NCBI RefSeq assembly: GCF_030269485.1
Contig: NZ_BSTL01000012.1
Location: forward strand, 248,001-312,000
From: Actinoplanes sp. NBRC 103695
GTDB lineage: Bacteria; Actinomycetota; Actinomycetes; Mycobacteriales; Micromonosporaceae
Length of the DNA stretch: 64,000 bases
Reading direction: 5' to 3'
Below, piece after piece: positions 22,469-31,525 of this stretch. How positions within the stretch are numbered: the first letter of the stretch is position 1; each line of letters opens with the position of its first letter. The position numbers and the translations under genes were made by a program. The notes beneath the pieces were generated by a model, which did no database searches, was not told where the DNA came from, and was given only the letters and a program-made list of their open reading frames with translations.

Positions 22469-24075
22469 GACTGCCGCATCGGGACGGTGACGTGCGCGGC
22501 GGCCGCCGAGTCGTAGCCGGCGTCCGCGTGTCGCAGCACGCCGGTGGCCGGATCGTTGCTCAGCACCCGCTCGATCTTCTGACCGGCGAGTGCGCTCCCG
22601 TCCGCCACGCACACCTGTCCGGCGTGGATCGACCGGCCGATGCCCACCCCGCCGCCGTGGTGGATGGACACCCAGCTCGCGCCGCTGGCCGTGTTGACCA
22701 TCGCGTTCAGCAGCGGCCAGTCGGCGATCGCGTCCGACCCGTCGGCCATCGCCTCGGTCTCCCGGTAGGGCGAGGCCACCGACCCCGAGTCCAGGTGGTC
22801 GCGGCCGATCACCAGCGGCGCCGACACCTCGCCGCTCGCGACCATCTCGTTGAACCTCACGCCGGCCTTGTCCCGTTCGCCGTAGCCCAGCCAGCAGATC
22901 CGGGCCGGAAGCCCCTGGAAGGCAACACGTTCGCCGGCCAGCCGGATCCAGCGCGCGAGCGGGTCGTTGTCCGGGAACAGATCCAGCACCGCCCGGTCCG
23001 TCGCGGCGATGTCGGTCGGATCGCCGGAGAGCGCCGCCCAGCGGAACGGGCCCTTGCCCTCGGCGAAGAGCGGCCTGATGTACGCCGGGACGAAGCCCGG
23101 GAAATCGAACGCCCGCTCGTAGCCGCCGAGCCTCGCCTCGCCGCGGATCGAGTTGCCGTAGTCGAACACCTCGGCGCCGCGATCCAGGAACCCGACCATC
23201 GCCTCGACATGAACCGCCATGCTCGCCCGGGCGCGGTCGGTGTGCTCGTCCGGCTTCAGGCCGGTGATGTCCCCGACAGGCACGTAGCTCAGGGGATCGT
23301 GCGCGCTGGTCTGATCGGTGACGATGTCGATCTCGACCCCGCGACGCAACAGCTCGGGGAAGACCTCGGCGGCGTTCCCGACGACGCCGACGGACCTGGC
23401 AACTCTGTCCTTTTTGTACGCCTCGGACAGGGCCACCGCTTGGTTCAGATCGTCCGCGATCTCGCCGAGGTAACGCGTGTCGACCCGCCGCTGCAGCCGG
23501 GTCCGGTCCACGTCCACGATCAGGCAGACGCCGCCGTTCATCGTCACCGCGAGAGGCTGCGCGCCGCCCATGCCGCCGCACCCCGCGGTCAGCGTCAACG
23601 TCCCCGCCAGGTCGCCGCCGAACCTCTTCGCCGCCACCGCCGAGAACGTCTCGTACGTCCCCTGCAGGATGCCCTGCGTGCCGATGTAGATCCACGACCC
23701 GGCGGTCATCTGGCCGTACATCGTCAGGCCCAGCTTCTCCAGGCGGCGGAACTCCGGCCACGTGGCCCAGTCGCCGACCAGATTCGAGTTCGCGATCAAA
23801 ACCCGAGGAGCCCATTCATGGGTACGCAGGACACCGACCGGCCGTCCCGACTGCACCAGCAGAGTCTCGTCGTCGCGCAACACGTCCAGTTCCCGCACGA
23901 TCGCGTGGAAGCTGGGCCAGTCCCGCGCCGCCCGTCCCGTGCCGCCGTACACCACCAGGTCCTCCGGGCGCTCCGCCACATCCGGGTCCAGGTTGTTCAT
24001 CAGCATCCGCTTGGCGGCCTCCTGCGGCCAGCCCAGTGCCGTGCGCGTCGTACCCCGCTGAGCCCTGATCTCCAT
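22465..24075 (-). CDS. hutU: Urocanate hydratase
   Basis: It adds water to urocanate to give imidazolonepropionate, using tightly bound NAD+. The protein has 536 residues, slightly shorter than the usual 550-560. Landmarks are YGGTGRAARDWPSF, GQMTAGSWIYIGTQGI, LTLTAGCGGMGGAQPLA and SIHHGGGVGIGRSIHAG. The ATG at 24075 has AGGGGG about 10 nt upstream. It is the first enzyme gene after the RpiR-type regulator, 40 bases downstream of that stop. Confidence 0.96.
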   Translation of the reverse strand: MEIRAQRGTTRTALGWPQEAAKRMLMNNLDPDVAERPEDLVVYGGTGRAARDWPSFHAIVRELDVLRDDETLLVQSGRPVGVLRTHEWAPRVLIANSNLVGDWATWPEFRRLEKLGLTMYGQMTAGSWIYIGTQGILQGTYETFSAVAAKRFGGDLAGTLTLTAGCGGMGGAQPLAVTMNGGVCLIVDVDRTRLQRRVDTRYLGEIADDLNQAVALSEAYKKDRVARSVGVVGNAAEVFPELLRRGVEIDIVTDQTSAHDPLSYVPVGDITGLKPDEHTDRARASMAVHVEAMVGFLDRGAEVFDYGNSIRGEARLGGYERAFDFPGFVPAYIRPLFAEGKGPFRWAALSGDPTDIAATDRAVLDLFPDNDPLARWIRLAGERVAFQGLPARICWLGYGERDKAGVRFNEMVASGEVSAPLVIGRDHLDSGSVASPYRETEAMADGSDAIADWPLLNAMVNTASGASWVSIHHGGGVGIGRSIHAGQVCVADGSALAGQKIERVLSNDPATGVLRHADAGYDSAAAAHVTVPMRQS

Positions 24076-24094
24076 GCCGTGCTGCCCCCTACGC

Positions 24095-24121
24095 TTCTTA
24101 CGCCTTTTACGCCTTTTACGC
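24095..24121 (-). repeat. 9-bp tandem repeat between rpiR gene and hutU
   Basis: CTTTTACGC occurs twice (24104-24112, 24113-24121) after a degenerate copy TTCTTACGC (24095-24103). On the coding strand this is a run of GCGTAAAAG units that begins inside the last codons of the regulator gene. It could act as a slippage-prone spacer. Confidence 0.7.
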
Positions 24122-24943
24122 TTCGAAAATGTGCCGCCGCCCGGCCGTCGCCTCGAACTCCTCCAACCGGCGCTGCGCCACCTCGGGCGCCGCGTCGCAC
24201 ATCGCCTGCAGCAACACCATCGCCATCGCCATCGGCCCCGTGTGCAGGTCGAACACCAGATCCGTGCCCACCGCCGCCGGCAACACCACATCCGCCACCT
24301 CGGCGGCCGGCGACACGGACGAGTCGGTGATCGCCACCACGGCCATACCCGCCTCCCGGATCGCGGCCAGGCTCTCCCGCGGATAGCGGGGCAGCACCAT
24401 CGCCAGCATGGCGGTCGCACCGGCCGCGCGGGCCTGATCCAGCCGGTCCAGCAACTGCGTCCCGCCGCAGTCCAGCACCCGCACGTCCGGGTGCACCTTG
24501 GCGGCGAAATACCCGAAGTACCCCGCCAGCGGCGCCGCGGCCCGCAGCCCGAGAACCGGCAGGGGCCGGCTGCGCACGAGCAGTCCGGCGGCCGTACGCA
24601 CCGGGGTGAGATCGTCGAGCTGATCCCGCAACCGCCCCAGCCGCCCGGCCTCCGCCGAGATCGCGCTCTGCATCTCGTTGGCCGCCGCGGTGGCCGGCGC
24701 GGACGCGGAGCCGACGAGCCCGCGCAGCTCACGACGCAGCGCGGGGTAGCCGGTGTAGCCGAGCGCCATCGCGAACCGGGTCACCGAGGGCTGGCTGACA
24801 CCCGCGAGCTCGGCGACTTCCGCGGCCGACAGATAGGCCGCGGTGGCGGCATGCTGCACGAGGCTGTGCGCGATCCGCCGCTGCGTGGGCGTGAGCCGAG
24901 TCCCGTGAAACAGATCCCCCACCTTGACGGCTGTTTCATTCAC
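24116..24943 (-). CDS. RpiR/MurR-family regulator of the hut operon
   Basis: The protein has 275 residues. An N-terminal RpiR helix-turn-helix (LTPTQRRIAHSLVQHA ... SAAEVAELAGVSQPSVTRFAMALGYTGYPALRREL) is followed by a SIS domain (about residues 115-250; ITDSSVSPAAEVADVVL). SIS domains bind phosphosugars or, in hut operons, probably pathway intermediates. As first gene of the operon it likely controls hut expression together with its own. The start is a GTG at 24943. It lies 33 bases downstream of a TetR-type gene on the same strand. Confidence 0.88.
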   Translation of the reverse strand: MNETAVKVGDLFHGTRLTPTQRRIAHSLVQHAATAAYLSAAEVAELAGVSQPSVTRFAMALGYTGYPALRRELRGLVGSASAPATAAANEMQSAISAEAGRLGRLRDQLDDLTPVRTAAGLLVRSRPLPVLGLRAAAPLAGYFGYFAAKVHPDVRVLDCGGTQLLDRLDQARAAGATAMLAMVLPRYPRESLAAIREAGMAVVAITDSSVSPAAEVADVVLPAAVGTDLVFDLHTGPMAMAMVLLQAMCDAAPEVAQRRLEEFEATAGRRHIFEA

Positions 24944-24976
24944 CCGCCCAGACTATGCATAAGAACTTTCAGTCCG

Positions 24977-25642
24977 CTAGCCCCGCACGGGGAAGCCGCC
25001 GGTCGCCGCGGTCGACGAAGACGATGGATCGCTGCGGTCTCCGCCGTGCGCGCGGCCCGAGGGTGCCGTCGTGCGATGCGTCTCCGGCGCCGTGAGGCGA
25101 TTCACCGCCTCCGCGACGGTGGCTCGGTGGCGGGAGCGCGGGACCAGGTCCTGGAAGTCGGGCTCGCGGAGCTGCCACATGTTGGCCAGGGTCAGCACCA
25201 GCGCCAGCACCTCGCCCGGCGCGAGGGTCTCGGTGACCGTGCCGCGTTTCTGGGCGTCGGCGATCGCGGCGACCTTGTCGGCCATCGCGGCCGTGGTGGA
25301 CGCCCGGCGGGTTGCGGTCTCGCCGCGTTCCAGCTGGTACCACGCTACGAAACGCAGGATCTCGGGGTGGGTCGTGCCGCCGTCGTGGAGGCGGCCGGCG
25401 TACTCACCGAGGTCGTCGGCGTTCATCGGCACGGTCGTGACGGTCTGCTCGACGATCAGGTCGAAAACCGCCTCGAAGAGTCCGTCCTTGTTCTCGTAGA
25501 ACGAGTAGACGAGGCCGGCGCTGATCCCGGCCCGTTTCGCCACCCGGTCGACGCGGGCGCCGGACACCCCGTACGCCGCGAACTCCGTCAGGGCCGACTC
25601 CAGCAGCTGCCGGCGCTTGGTCTCAGGATCCCGTGTCCGCAC
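24977..25642 (-). CDS. TetR-family transcriptional regulator
   Basis: The protein has 221 residues from the GTG at 25642; the upstream part of the open frame overlaps the operator region and is not used. The N-terminal TetR helix-turn-helix reads RRQLLESALTEFAAYGVSGARVDRVAKRAGISAGLVYSFYENKDGLFEAVF. The C-terminal domain ends in a disordered Ser/Thr/Gly tail. It is divergent from an SDR oxidoreductase gene, which it probably represses through the operators between them. Confidence 0.9.
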   Translation of the reverse strand: MRTRDPETKRRQLLESALTEFAAYGVSGARVDRVAKRAGISAGLVYSFYENKDGLFEAVFDLIVEQTVTTVPMNADDLGEYAGRLHDGGTTHPEILRFVAWYQLERGETATRRASTTAAMADKVAAIADAQKRGTVTETLAPGEVLALVLTLANMWQLREPDFQDLVPRSRHRATVAEAVNRLTAPETHRTTAPSGRAHGGDRSDPSSSSTAATGGFPVRG

Positions 25643-25659
25643 GCCGCCCAGTGTTACTG

Positions 25660-25718
25660 AATGAACATTTATTTGACAACTCGACGCACCTGCGAACACT
25701 ATTGAATGAGTGTTCATT
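25660..25718. promoter_or_regulatory. Two TetR-type operators between tetR gene and SDR gene
   Basis: AATGA-GTGT-TCATT (25705-25718) is a perfect 5-bp palindrome 15 bases before the SDR start. AATGA-ACAT-TTATT (25660-25673) is a near-identical second copy 17 bases before the TetR start. The spacing and symmetric placement suggest that the TetR protein controls both directions. Confidence 0.65.
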
Positions 25719-25733
25719 TACTAGGGAGCTGTC

Positions 25734-26636
25734 ATGACGCACTGGACCCCCGACGACATCGGCGACCTGACCGGCCGCACCGCGCTCGTCACCGGCGCCA
25801 ACAGCGGCATCGGTCTGCACACCGCACGGCACCTCGCCGCCCACGGCGCACGCGTGCTGCTCGCCGGCCGTGACGGCAGCCGCCTCGAGACGGCCGCCAC
25901 CGCCATCCGCACCAAGACGCCCGGGGCCGACCTGGTCATCCTCGAGTTCGACCTGAGCGACCTCGCGAGCATCGAGGCGGCGGCCGGCACGGTCACCGAC
26001 CTCGACCTGCTCATCAACAACGCCGGGGTGATGAACGTCCCGGAACGCCGGACCACAGCCGACGGCTTCGAGCTGACCTTCGGCACGAACCACCTGGGTC
26101 ACTTCGCCCTCACCTCGTACCTGATGCCGGTTCTGCGCCGGGCGCCCGCCGCCCGCATCGTCACCGTCAGCGCCGTCGCCGCCCGCTGGCCCAGCGCCGC
26201 CCTCACCGACCTGATGAGCGAGCGCTCCTACCGGCCGATGACCGCGTACGCGAAGTCCAAGCGCGCCAACATCGTCTTCACCCTCGAACTGGCCCGTCGC
26301 CTCGACGGCACACCGATGCGGGCGATCGCCGTCCACCCCGGCTCGGCCATGACCAACCTGCAGCAGCACACCCGCGGCGGTTTCCAGCGCCTGCTGCTCC
26401 CCCTGTTGAGCCGCGTGGCGATGGGTTCCGAGGAGGCTGCCGCGTGGCCTTCGCTCTTCGCCGCCACCGATCCCGGCGTGCCCAACGGCGCCTTCCTCGG
26501 GCCGGCCGGCCGCCGCCAGGACAGCGGCGCCCCGAAGCCGGCCCGGCTGCCGCGCGGCGCGACCGACCCCGAGGCGGGTGCCGCGTTGTGGTCCGCGAGC
26601 GGGCGACTGCTGGCCGGGGCGGGCGTGGCAGGCTGA
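25734..26636 (+). CDS. Short-chain dehydrogenase/reductase
   Basis: The protein has 300 residues. The NAD(P)-binding motif is TGANSGIG near residue 20, NNAG follows at about 95, and the catalytic YAKSK is near residue 165, preceded by a serine in VTVSAVAA. It resembles retinol dehydrogenase/WW-oxidoreductase-like SDRs. AGGGAG precedes the ATG. It is probably co-transcribed with the MOSC gene 4 bases downstream and repressed by the divergent TetR protein. The substrate is unknown. Confidence 0.9.
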   Translation: MTHWTPDDIGDLTGRTALVTGANSGIGLHTARHLAAHGARVLLAGRDGSRLETAATAIRTKTPGADLVILEFDLSDLASIEAAAGTVTDLDLLINNAGVMNVPERRTTADGFELTFGTNHLGHFALTSYLMPVLRRAPAARIVTVSAVAARWPSAALTDLMSERSYRPMTAYAKSKRANIVFTLELARRLDGTPMRAIAVHPGSAMTNLQQHTRGGFQRLLLPLLSRVAMGSEEAAAWPSLFAATDPGVPNGAFLGPAGRRQDSGAPKPARLPRGATDPEAGAALWSASGRLLAGAGVAG

Positions 26637-26640
26637 CAGG

Positions 26641-27444
26641 ATGCGAATCGCCTCGCTGCACACGTACCCGATCAAGGGGTCGCACCGGAATGACCACGAC
26701 GAAGCCGTCGTGGAGCGCCAAGGTCTCGCCGGGGATCGGCGCTGGATCGTCGTCGATCACGACGGGGTCGGTGTGACGCAGCGGGACACCTCGGTGCTCA
26801 GCCAGTTGCACGTCACGCCGGTCGACGACGGGCTGGTCGTGCGTACGCCAGGAATGCCGGACCTGCACGTGGCCGAGCCCGCCGTCGGGCCGAAGGAGTT
26901 CGTGCGCGTCTTCCGGCGCAAGTCCCCGGTGCCGGCGCGGATCGCGGACGACGGCGGGTGGTTCGCTCGGTTTCTGGGGCGGCCGGTGCGGCTGGCGTGG
27001 CAGGCCGACCCGAGCGGGCGGACCATCGACGGGTCTTCGCGAGACGACGACCGGGTCAGCTTGGCCGACGGCTACCCGATGCTGGTCACCACCGAGGGGT
27101 CGCTGGCCGCGCTGAACGACTGGCTGGTCGAGGCGGGTGAGGAGCCGGTGCCGATGACCCGGTTCCGGCCGAACATCGTGGTGGCCGGCGCGACGCCGTG
27201 GGCCGAGGACGACTGGGTGGGCCGGCGGCTGACGATCGGTGACGTGCCGTTCCTGGCGGCCAATGCGTGCGCGCGCTGCCTGGTCACCACGATCGACCAG
27301 GAGACCGGTGTGAAAGGCTCGCAGCCGCTGCGGATCCTGGGCCGGTTCCGCAACATCGGCGGCGGGCTGCTCTTCGGCATGAACCTGCTCCCGGACGCAA
27401 CCGGAACCCTCCGGGTGGGTGACGAGGTCACTCTCGCGTCTTAG
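26641..27444 (+). CDS. MOSC-domain protein (mARC-like molybdenum enzyme)
   Basis: The protein has 267 residues. A MOSC_N beta-barrel (IASLHTYPIKGSHRNDHDEAVVERQGLAGDRRWIVVD) is followed by a MOSC domain with the conserved Cys in NACARCLVTTIDQETG, the residue that coordinates molybdenum in mARC/YcbX. Such proteins reduce N-hydroxylated compounds with external electron donors. The ATG at 26641 follows the SDR stop by 4 bases. Confidence 0.9.
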   Translation: MRIASLHTYPIKGSHRNDHDEAVVERQGLAGDRRWIVVDHDGVGVTQRDTSVLSQLHVTPVDDGLVVRTPGMPDLHVAEPAVGPKEFVRVFRRKSPVPARIADDGGWFARFLGRPVRLAWQADPSGRTIDGSSRDDDRVSLADGYPMLVTTEGSLAALNDWLVEAGEEPVPMTRFRPNIVVAGATPWAEDDWVGRRLTIGDVPFLAANACARCLVTTIDQETGVKGSQPLRILGRFRNIGGGLLFGMNLLPDATGTLRVGDEVTLAS

Positions 27445-27497
27445 GTTTCGCTTAGGACCGTTGCCCTTCCGTACGCAAGGCCGAAGCATTCACCGGC

Positions 27498-28352
27498 GTG
27501 ACCGCACCCTCCAATCCATTTTTGGCGAAGCGCTGGCTGGCATCCGGTGGCGCAGTAGTCCTGGCCGGGATCCTCGGTGTCGCCCTGCTGCTGCGGGACG
27601 GCGGCGCCGCCTGCGCTGCCGCCCGCGCCGGCGACAAGGCCACCTTCTACGACCTCGGCGACGGCCCGGGCAACTGCTCGTTCCCGTCGGCGCCGGCCGA
27701 CGACCTGTTCGTCGCGCTCGGCGAGGAGGACTACGACGACGGTGCGATGTGCGGCAGCTACCTGGACGTGAAGGGGCCCAACGGCAAGGTGCGGGTCAAG
27801 GTGATCGACTCGTGCCCGCCGTGCGAGGCGGGGCACATCGACCTCAGCCGGACGGCGTTCAAGAAGATCGCGGACGAGGTCGACGGCATCGTGCCCATCT
27901 CGTTCACGAAGGTGCGCACGCCCAAGGTGCCCGGGCCGGTCAGTGTGCGGCTGAAGGAAGGCTCGTCGCAGTACTGGTTCGCGGCGCTGATCGACAACCA
28001 CGGCAGCCCGCTGCGCTCGGTGAAGATCAACGGCAAGACGGCTTCGCGTACGGACTTCAACTACTGGATCGTCGACGGCGGCGCGGGGAGCGGGCCGTTC
28101 ACGATCAAGTTCACCGATGCGTACGGGAAGACGACCACCGTGCCCGGGATCAAACTGAAGCCGGGCCTGACACAGAAGCTGCGCGGCGTGATCAAGGCCG
28201 TCAAGCCGAAACCATCACCGAAACGCACGCCGGCCAAGAAGCCCGCACCGGCGCCGAAGCCGCCGATCCTGGAATCCGCGCCCGCCTCGTCCGCGCCGCC
28301 CCCGGTCGTCGAACCCCCGGTCGCGCTAGTCGCCCGGCCCGCGTCCTGCTAG
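27498..28352 (+). CDS. Bacterial expansin-like protein
   Basis: The protein has 284 residues from a GTG. A membrane segment or signal (residues 12-32) precedes an RlpA-like double-psi beta-barrel with FYDLGDGPGNCSFP, CGSYLDV, VKVIDSCPPCEAGHIDLS and its key Asp. A second beta-sandwich (CBM63/expansin C-terminal; SVRLKEGSSQYWFAALIDNHGSPL) follows, then a Pro/Ala/Lys-rich tail. Expansins loosen plant cell-wall cellulose without hydrolysis, so this fits a soil or plant-associated actinomycete. The unusual tail ends in Cys. Its 3' end overlaps the convergent acetyltransferase by 27 bases. Confidence 0.88.
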   Translation: MTAPSNPFLAKRWLASGGAVVLAGILGVALLLRDGGAACAAARAGDKATFYDLGDGPGNCSFPSAPADDLFVALGEEDYDDGAMCGSYLDVKGPNGKVRVKVIDSCPPCEAGHIDLSRTAFKKIADEVDGIVPISFTKVRTPKVPGPVSVRLKEGSSQYWFAALIDNHGSPLRSVKINGKTASRTDFNYWIVDGGAGSGPFTIKFTDAYGKTTTVPGIKLKPGLTQKLRGVIKAVKPKPSPKRTPAKKPAPAPKPPILESAPASSAPPPVVEPPVALVARPASC

Positions 28353-28862
28353 TTCCAGCCACATGATGATCTCGTCACGGTCGTCGCCCGGCGCCACCCG
28401 CAGCGCGTCGGGCACCCGCCCCACCTCGCGGTAGCCGAGCCGCGCATAGAAATCCTCGGTCCCCGTCCCGCCCCGCACGGTCACCTGCAACGCGTCCAGC
28501 CCCATCTTCCGCCCGGCCGCCGCCGCCTCGCGCATGATCGCCCCGCCGTACCCGAGGCCTTGCTTTGCGGGGTCGACCATGACGCGTTTGAGTGTCCGCC
28601 AATGGTTCTTGAGCCGATGCCCGTTGTCCGCGACGAACAGCAGCGCCACCAGCCGCCCGTCCTCGAACCCGGCGACCAGCCGATCGGTCCCGGCGACGAC
28701 CGCGGCGAGTGAACTCTCGGCGGTCGGCCGCACGTCATCGGCAACGACCGGCGCCACGAACCCGACGGCCCCACCGGAGTTGACGACCGCGGTCCACAGC
28801 GCGACGACCTCCTCGCGCAGCGCGTCGGTCACCACCGGATCAAGCGAGAACTCCAAGCCCAT
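28326..28862 (-). CDS. GNAT-family N-acetyltransferase
   Basis: The protein has 178 residues. The acetyl-CoA loop is VDPAKQGLGYGGAIM (about residues 96-110), followed by GLDALQVTVRGGTGTEDFYARLGYREVGRVP, typical of the GNAT fold. The acceptor is unknown. It is monocistronic and convergent with the expansin gene. Confidence 0.9.
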   Translation of the reverse strand: MGLEFSLDPVVTDALREEVVALWTAVVNSGGAVGFVAPVVADDVRPTAESSLAAVVAGTDRLVAGFEDGRLVALLFVADNGHRLKNHWRTLKRVMVDPAKQGLGYGGAIMREAAAAGRKMGLDALQVTVRGGTGTEDFYARLGYREVGRVPDALRVAPGDDRDEIIMWLELAGRGPGD

Positions 28863-28914
28863 CCGGCCATCATCGCCCGGACCGCGCCTGTCGTTCTGCG
28901 GCGCCGGTCACTTG

Positions 28915-29490
28915 TTACGCCGGCCACGGCAGAACGGTGAGTTCGGGCCACAGCTCACGCCACCGGGCGGCCTTCGTCTCGTAGACCTCGCGCGGCGCGA
29001 GCACCGGGTTGGGCCGCAGCACCAGGTCGAAGATGTCGGCGAGGCCGTGCGGCGCGTACACCCGCCACTGCCCGTCCGGCTCCAGCCGGACCCCGACGCA
29101 GCAGGTGGTGGCGGCGAACGAGTCGATCGCCGCCTCGGTCGAGGAGTAGGGCGGGCAGGGAACGCCGAACTTCTGCTCGTACCAGAGGTGGACGCGCGCC
29201 TCGTTGCGAACCTCGACCTCGGCGGGCAGGTCCGCGAAGACCCGCGCCGACGCCGCGATCACCCGGTCCTCGGCCTCCCACGACAGGTCACCAGCGTCGA
29301 AGTAGAACAGGTCGTAGTCCCGGATCCCGTGCCCCGGCGGCCGGCCCGTGACGCCGTTCCACACGGTCTGGAACACGCAGCCGGCCGTCAGGTACCAGCC
29401 TGGCAGGTCCAGCGCCGCGGCTCGCTCCAGCACCTCGATCAGGACCTCGTTGCGGGACAGCGCCGACCTCAGCCGCTCCTCGCCGGGCAC
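28915..29490 (-). CDS. DUF925/NTP_transf_6 nucleotidyltransferase
   Basis: The protein has 191 residues from the GTG at 29490, 2 bases after the stop of the upstream membrane-protein gene. The core IRDYDLFYFDAGDLSWEAEDRVI is the family signature with the two catalytic aspartates (DYD). VHLWYEQKFGVPCPPYSSTEAAIDSF is the downstream family motif. The target of nucleotide transfer is unknown. Confidence 0.85.
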   Translation of the reverse strand: MPGEERLRSALSRNEVLIEVLERAAALDLPGWYLTAGCVFQTVWNGVTGRPPGHGIRDYDLFYFDAGDLSWEAEDRVIAASARVFADLPAEVEVRNEARVHLWYEQKFGVPCPPYSSTEAAIDSFAATTCCVGVRLEPDGQWRVYAPHGLADIFDLVLRPNPVLAPREVYETKAARWRELWPELTVLPWPA

Positions 29491-29492
29491 CG

Positions 29493-30206
29493 TCAGCCGG
29501 TCTGGGTCAGGACGTCGTTGAAGATCTTCTGGATGTTCGCCTTGGTGGCCGGCGGGGTGAACGCGCCGACGCCGACCTGCCACTTCGGCTCGCCGCCGCC
29601 GGTGCCGAAGAAGTGGCTCAGGTCGAGCGTGTAGCGGCCCTTGGCAGGCCCCACGAGGGTACGGCTGGGTATGTCCCGAAGAGCGGGTTTGTCCGGGTCG
29701 GGCGCCTCGCTCGTCGGCGCCGGCTCGAACGGCTCGGCGGCGGGGAACGTCCGCACCGGCGCCGGCAGGGTCACCTCGTCGTCACTGTTGCCGTCGCTGA
29801 ACAGCGAGATGGCGATGCCGCCGCACAGGCACAGGATCAGCACGACCAGCGGCAGTGCGACGAGCACGATGGCCGCGGTCTTGCCGTTGTGGTTCTGCGG
29901 TGGCGCGCCGATCGCCCCGTCCAGCCACGCGATGGCGGGCGCCCGATATTCGAGCTCGACCACCTGGCCGGGATGCACCGTGACGACGGTGTCGGCGTTC
30001 CCGATCCGCGACGGCAGAAGATAAGGGATGTGCATGTGCACGTGGTGCTGCCCCGGCGGCATCGGCACGACGGTGCGCCCCCAGGCCGCCTGCACCGGAT
30101 GCCCGTTGATCGCGAGGAGGGGCTTGAACAGCCCGAGGAGGAAGCTCATCCACCAGTACCGCGCGGTCACCGCGATGGCGCCGGTCGGCTGTTGTTGCTC
30201 GTACAC
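29493..30206 (-). CDS. Single-pass membrane protein, unknown
   Basis: The protein has 237 residues from a GTG with GGGGAGG upstream. The N-terminal half is a beta-rich cytoplasmic domain (ITVHPGQVVELEYRAP-like; histidine cluster QHHVHMHIPY). One membrane helix with Cys residues follows (AIVLVALPLVVLILCLCGGIAI). The external C-terminal domain ends KANIQKIFNDVLTQ. No known domain is recognised. The first half resembles actinobacterial proteins that carry a small PEGA-like beta domain. Confidence 0.7.
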   Translation of the reverse strand: MYEQQQPTGAIAVTARYWWMSFLLGLFKPLLAINGHPVQAAWGRTVVPMPPGQHHVHMHIPYLLPSRIGNADTVVTVHPGQVVELEYRAPAIAWLDGAIGAPPQNHNGKTAAIVLVALPLVVLILCLCGGIAISLFSDGNSDDEVTLPAPVRTFPAAEPFEPAPTSEAPDPDKPALRDIPSRTLVGPAKGRYTLDLSHFFGTGGGEPKWQVGVGAFTPPATKANIQKIFNDVLTQTG

Positions 30207-30304
30207 GCGATCCTCCCCTTGAAGACCGTCGAAGCATACGGATCAGTGCCCCGCCCGGCTGTCCCGTTTGATCCCCCCGGTGAGGGCTGGCAGCGTGGCA
30301 CCTC

Positions 30305-31501
30305 GTGCCCGGAGCCTTCAGGTGGTTCTTCGCCGGCCGCTCGATCTCGATGGCCGGCAGCTTCATGTCACCCGTCGCGCTGGCGTTCGGTGTTCTGGAG
30401 CTGACCGGCAGCGCTGCCTGGCTGTCCGCGGTCACCGCCGCCGCCCTGGTTCCGATGGTCGCGACGATGCTCCTCGGCGGCGGCATCGCCGACCGTTACC
30501 GCCGCGACAGGGTGCTGGTTCTCACCAGCATCGGCGCCGGCGTCGCCCAGGCCGGCGTCGCGGTCGTCCTGCTCACCGGTCAGCACCCGGCGCTGCTGCT
30601 GCCGTTGTCCGCCTGCACCGGCGTCTTCCAGGGACTGACCACGCCCGCCCTGCGCGGCATCGTCGCCGGCCTGATCGCCGGGCGCGGACTCCAGCGGGCG
30701 AGCTCGCTGCTTGCCTCCGCCCGCAACACCACCCGGATCGCCGGCCCGGCCGTCGCCGGCCTGTTGACCGCGTCGGTCGGCGGCGGCTGGGCGCTCGCCG
30801 CGGACGCCACGTCCTTCCTGCTGGCGGCCGCCTGCTTCGCCCGGATCTCGCAGCCGGATCTGCCCCCGCGCGCCAAGGACGGCCCGACCATGCTCGCCGA
30901 TCTGCGGGAGGGCTGGAGATACTTCAGGTCCCAGCAGTGGATCTGGTCGGTGACGCTGGCCTTCGCCGTCTTCAACGCCACCAACATGGGCTTCTGGCAG
31001 ATCCTCGGCCCGGTGATCGCGAACGACACGATCGGCGCCCGCGGCTGGGGCCTGGTACTGGCCGCCCGCGGGGTCGGTGCGCTGCTGGCCAGCGTGGTGC
31101 TGGTGAAGCTGACCATCATGCGCCGGCCGATGACGCCGGCCCTGTCCTCGATGGCGGTGGCCACCCTGCCGCTGATCCTGCTCGGCACCGGCGCCGGCAC
31201 ACTCTGGCTGGCGGCCGCGTCGTTGCTGGCCGGGGTGGCCGCCGAGTTCTTCACCGTCGTCTGGGAGACCGTCAACTACACCCACATCCCGGAGCGTCTG
31301 CTCTCCCGGGTCGGCGCCCACGACGAGTTCTGGTCGTCCGTGTCGTCCCCGATCGGCCAGCTGTCCGCACCGCTGCTCGCTGCGGCGTTCGGAACGGCGG
31401 CGGTCGCCCTCACCGCCGGCGGCGTGGCAGCGGCCGCGATGCTGCTGGCGTCGCTGGTGCCGTCACTTCGCCGGATCGAGATCGACCGCGACAACATCTG
31501 A
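30305..31501 (+). CDS. MFS transporter
   Basis: The protein has 398 residues from the GTG at 30305 (MPGAFRWFFAGRSISMAGSF). About twelve hydrophobic helices are present, with the loop 2-3 motif GGGIADRYRRDRVLVLTSI. The pattern matches the MFS_3/enterobactin-exporter-like group that includes macrolide pumps. The substrate is unknown. Confidence 0.9.
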   Translation: MPGAFRWFFAGRSISMAGSFMSPVALAFGVLELTGSAAWLSAVTAAALVPMVATMLLGGGIADRYRRDRVLVLTSIGAGVAQAGVAVVLLTGQHPALLLPLSACTGVFQGLTTPALRGIVAGLIAGRGLQRASSLLASARNTTRIAGPAVAGLLTASVGGGWALAADATSFLLAAACFARISQPDLPPRAKDGPTMLADLREGWRYFRSQQWIWSVTLAFAVFNATNMGFWQILGPVIANDTIGARGWGLVLAARGVGALLASVVLVKLTIMRRPMTPALSSMAVATLPLILLGTGAGTLWLAAASLLAGVAAEFFTVVWETVNYTHIPERLLSRVGAHDEFWSSVSSPIGQLSAPLLAAAFGTAAVALTAGGVAAAAMLLASLVPSLRRIEIDRDNI

Positions 31502-31525
31502 CGTCGCGCCGAAACCGAGGACGGA

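Noticed and set aside
24901..24976. RpiR operator upstream of the hut regulator
   Set aside because: Only one half (TGAAAG) of the expected TGAAA-N-TTTCA pattern is visible; not enough to call.
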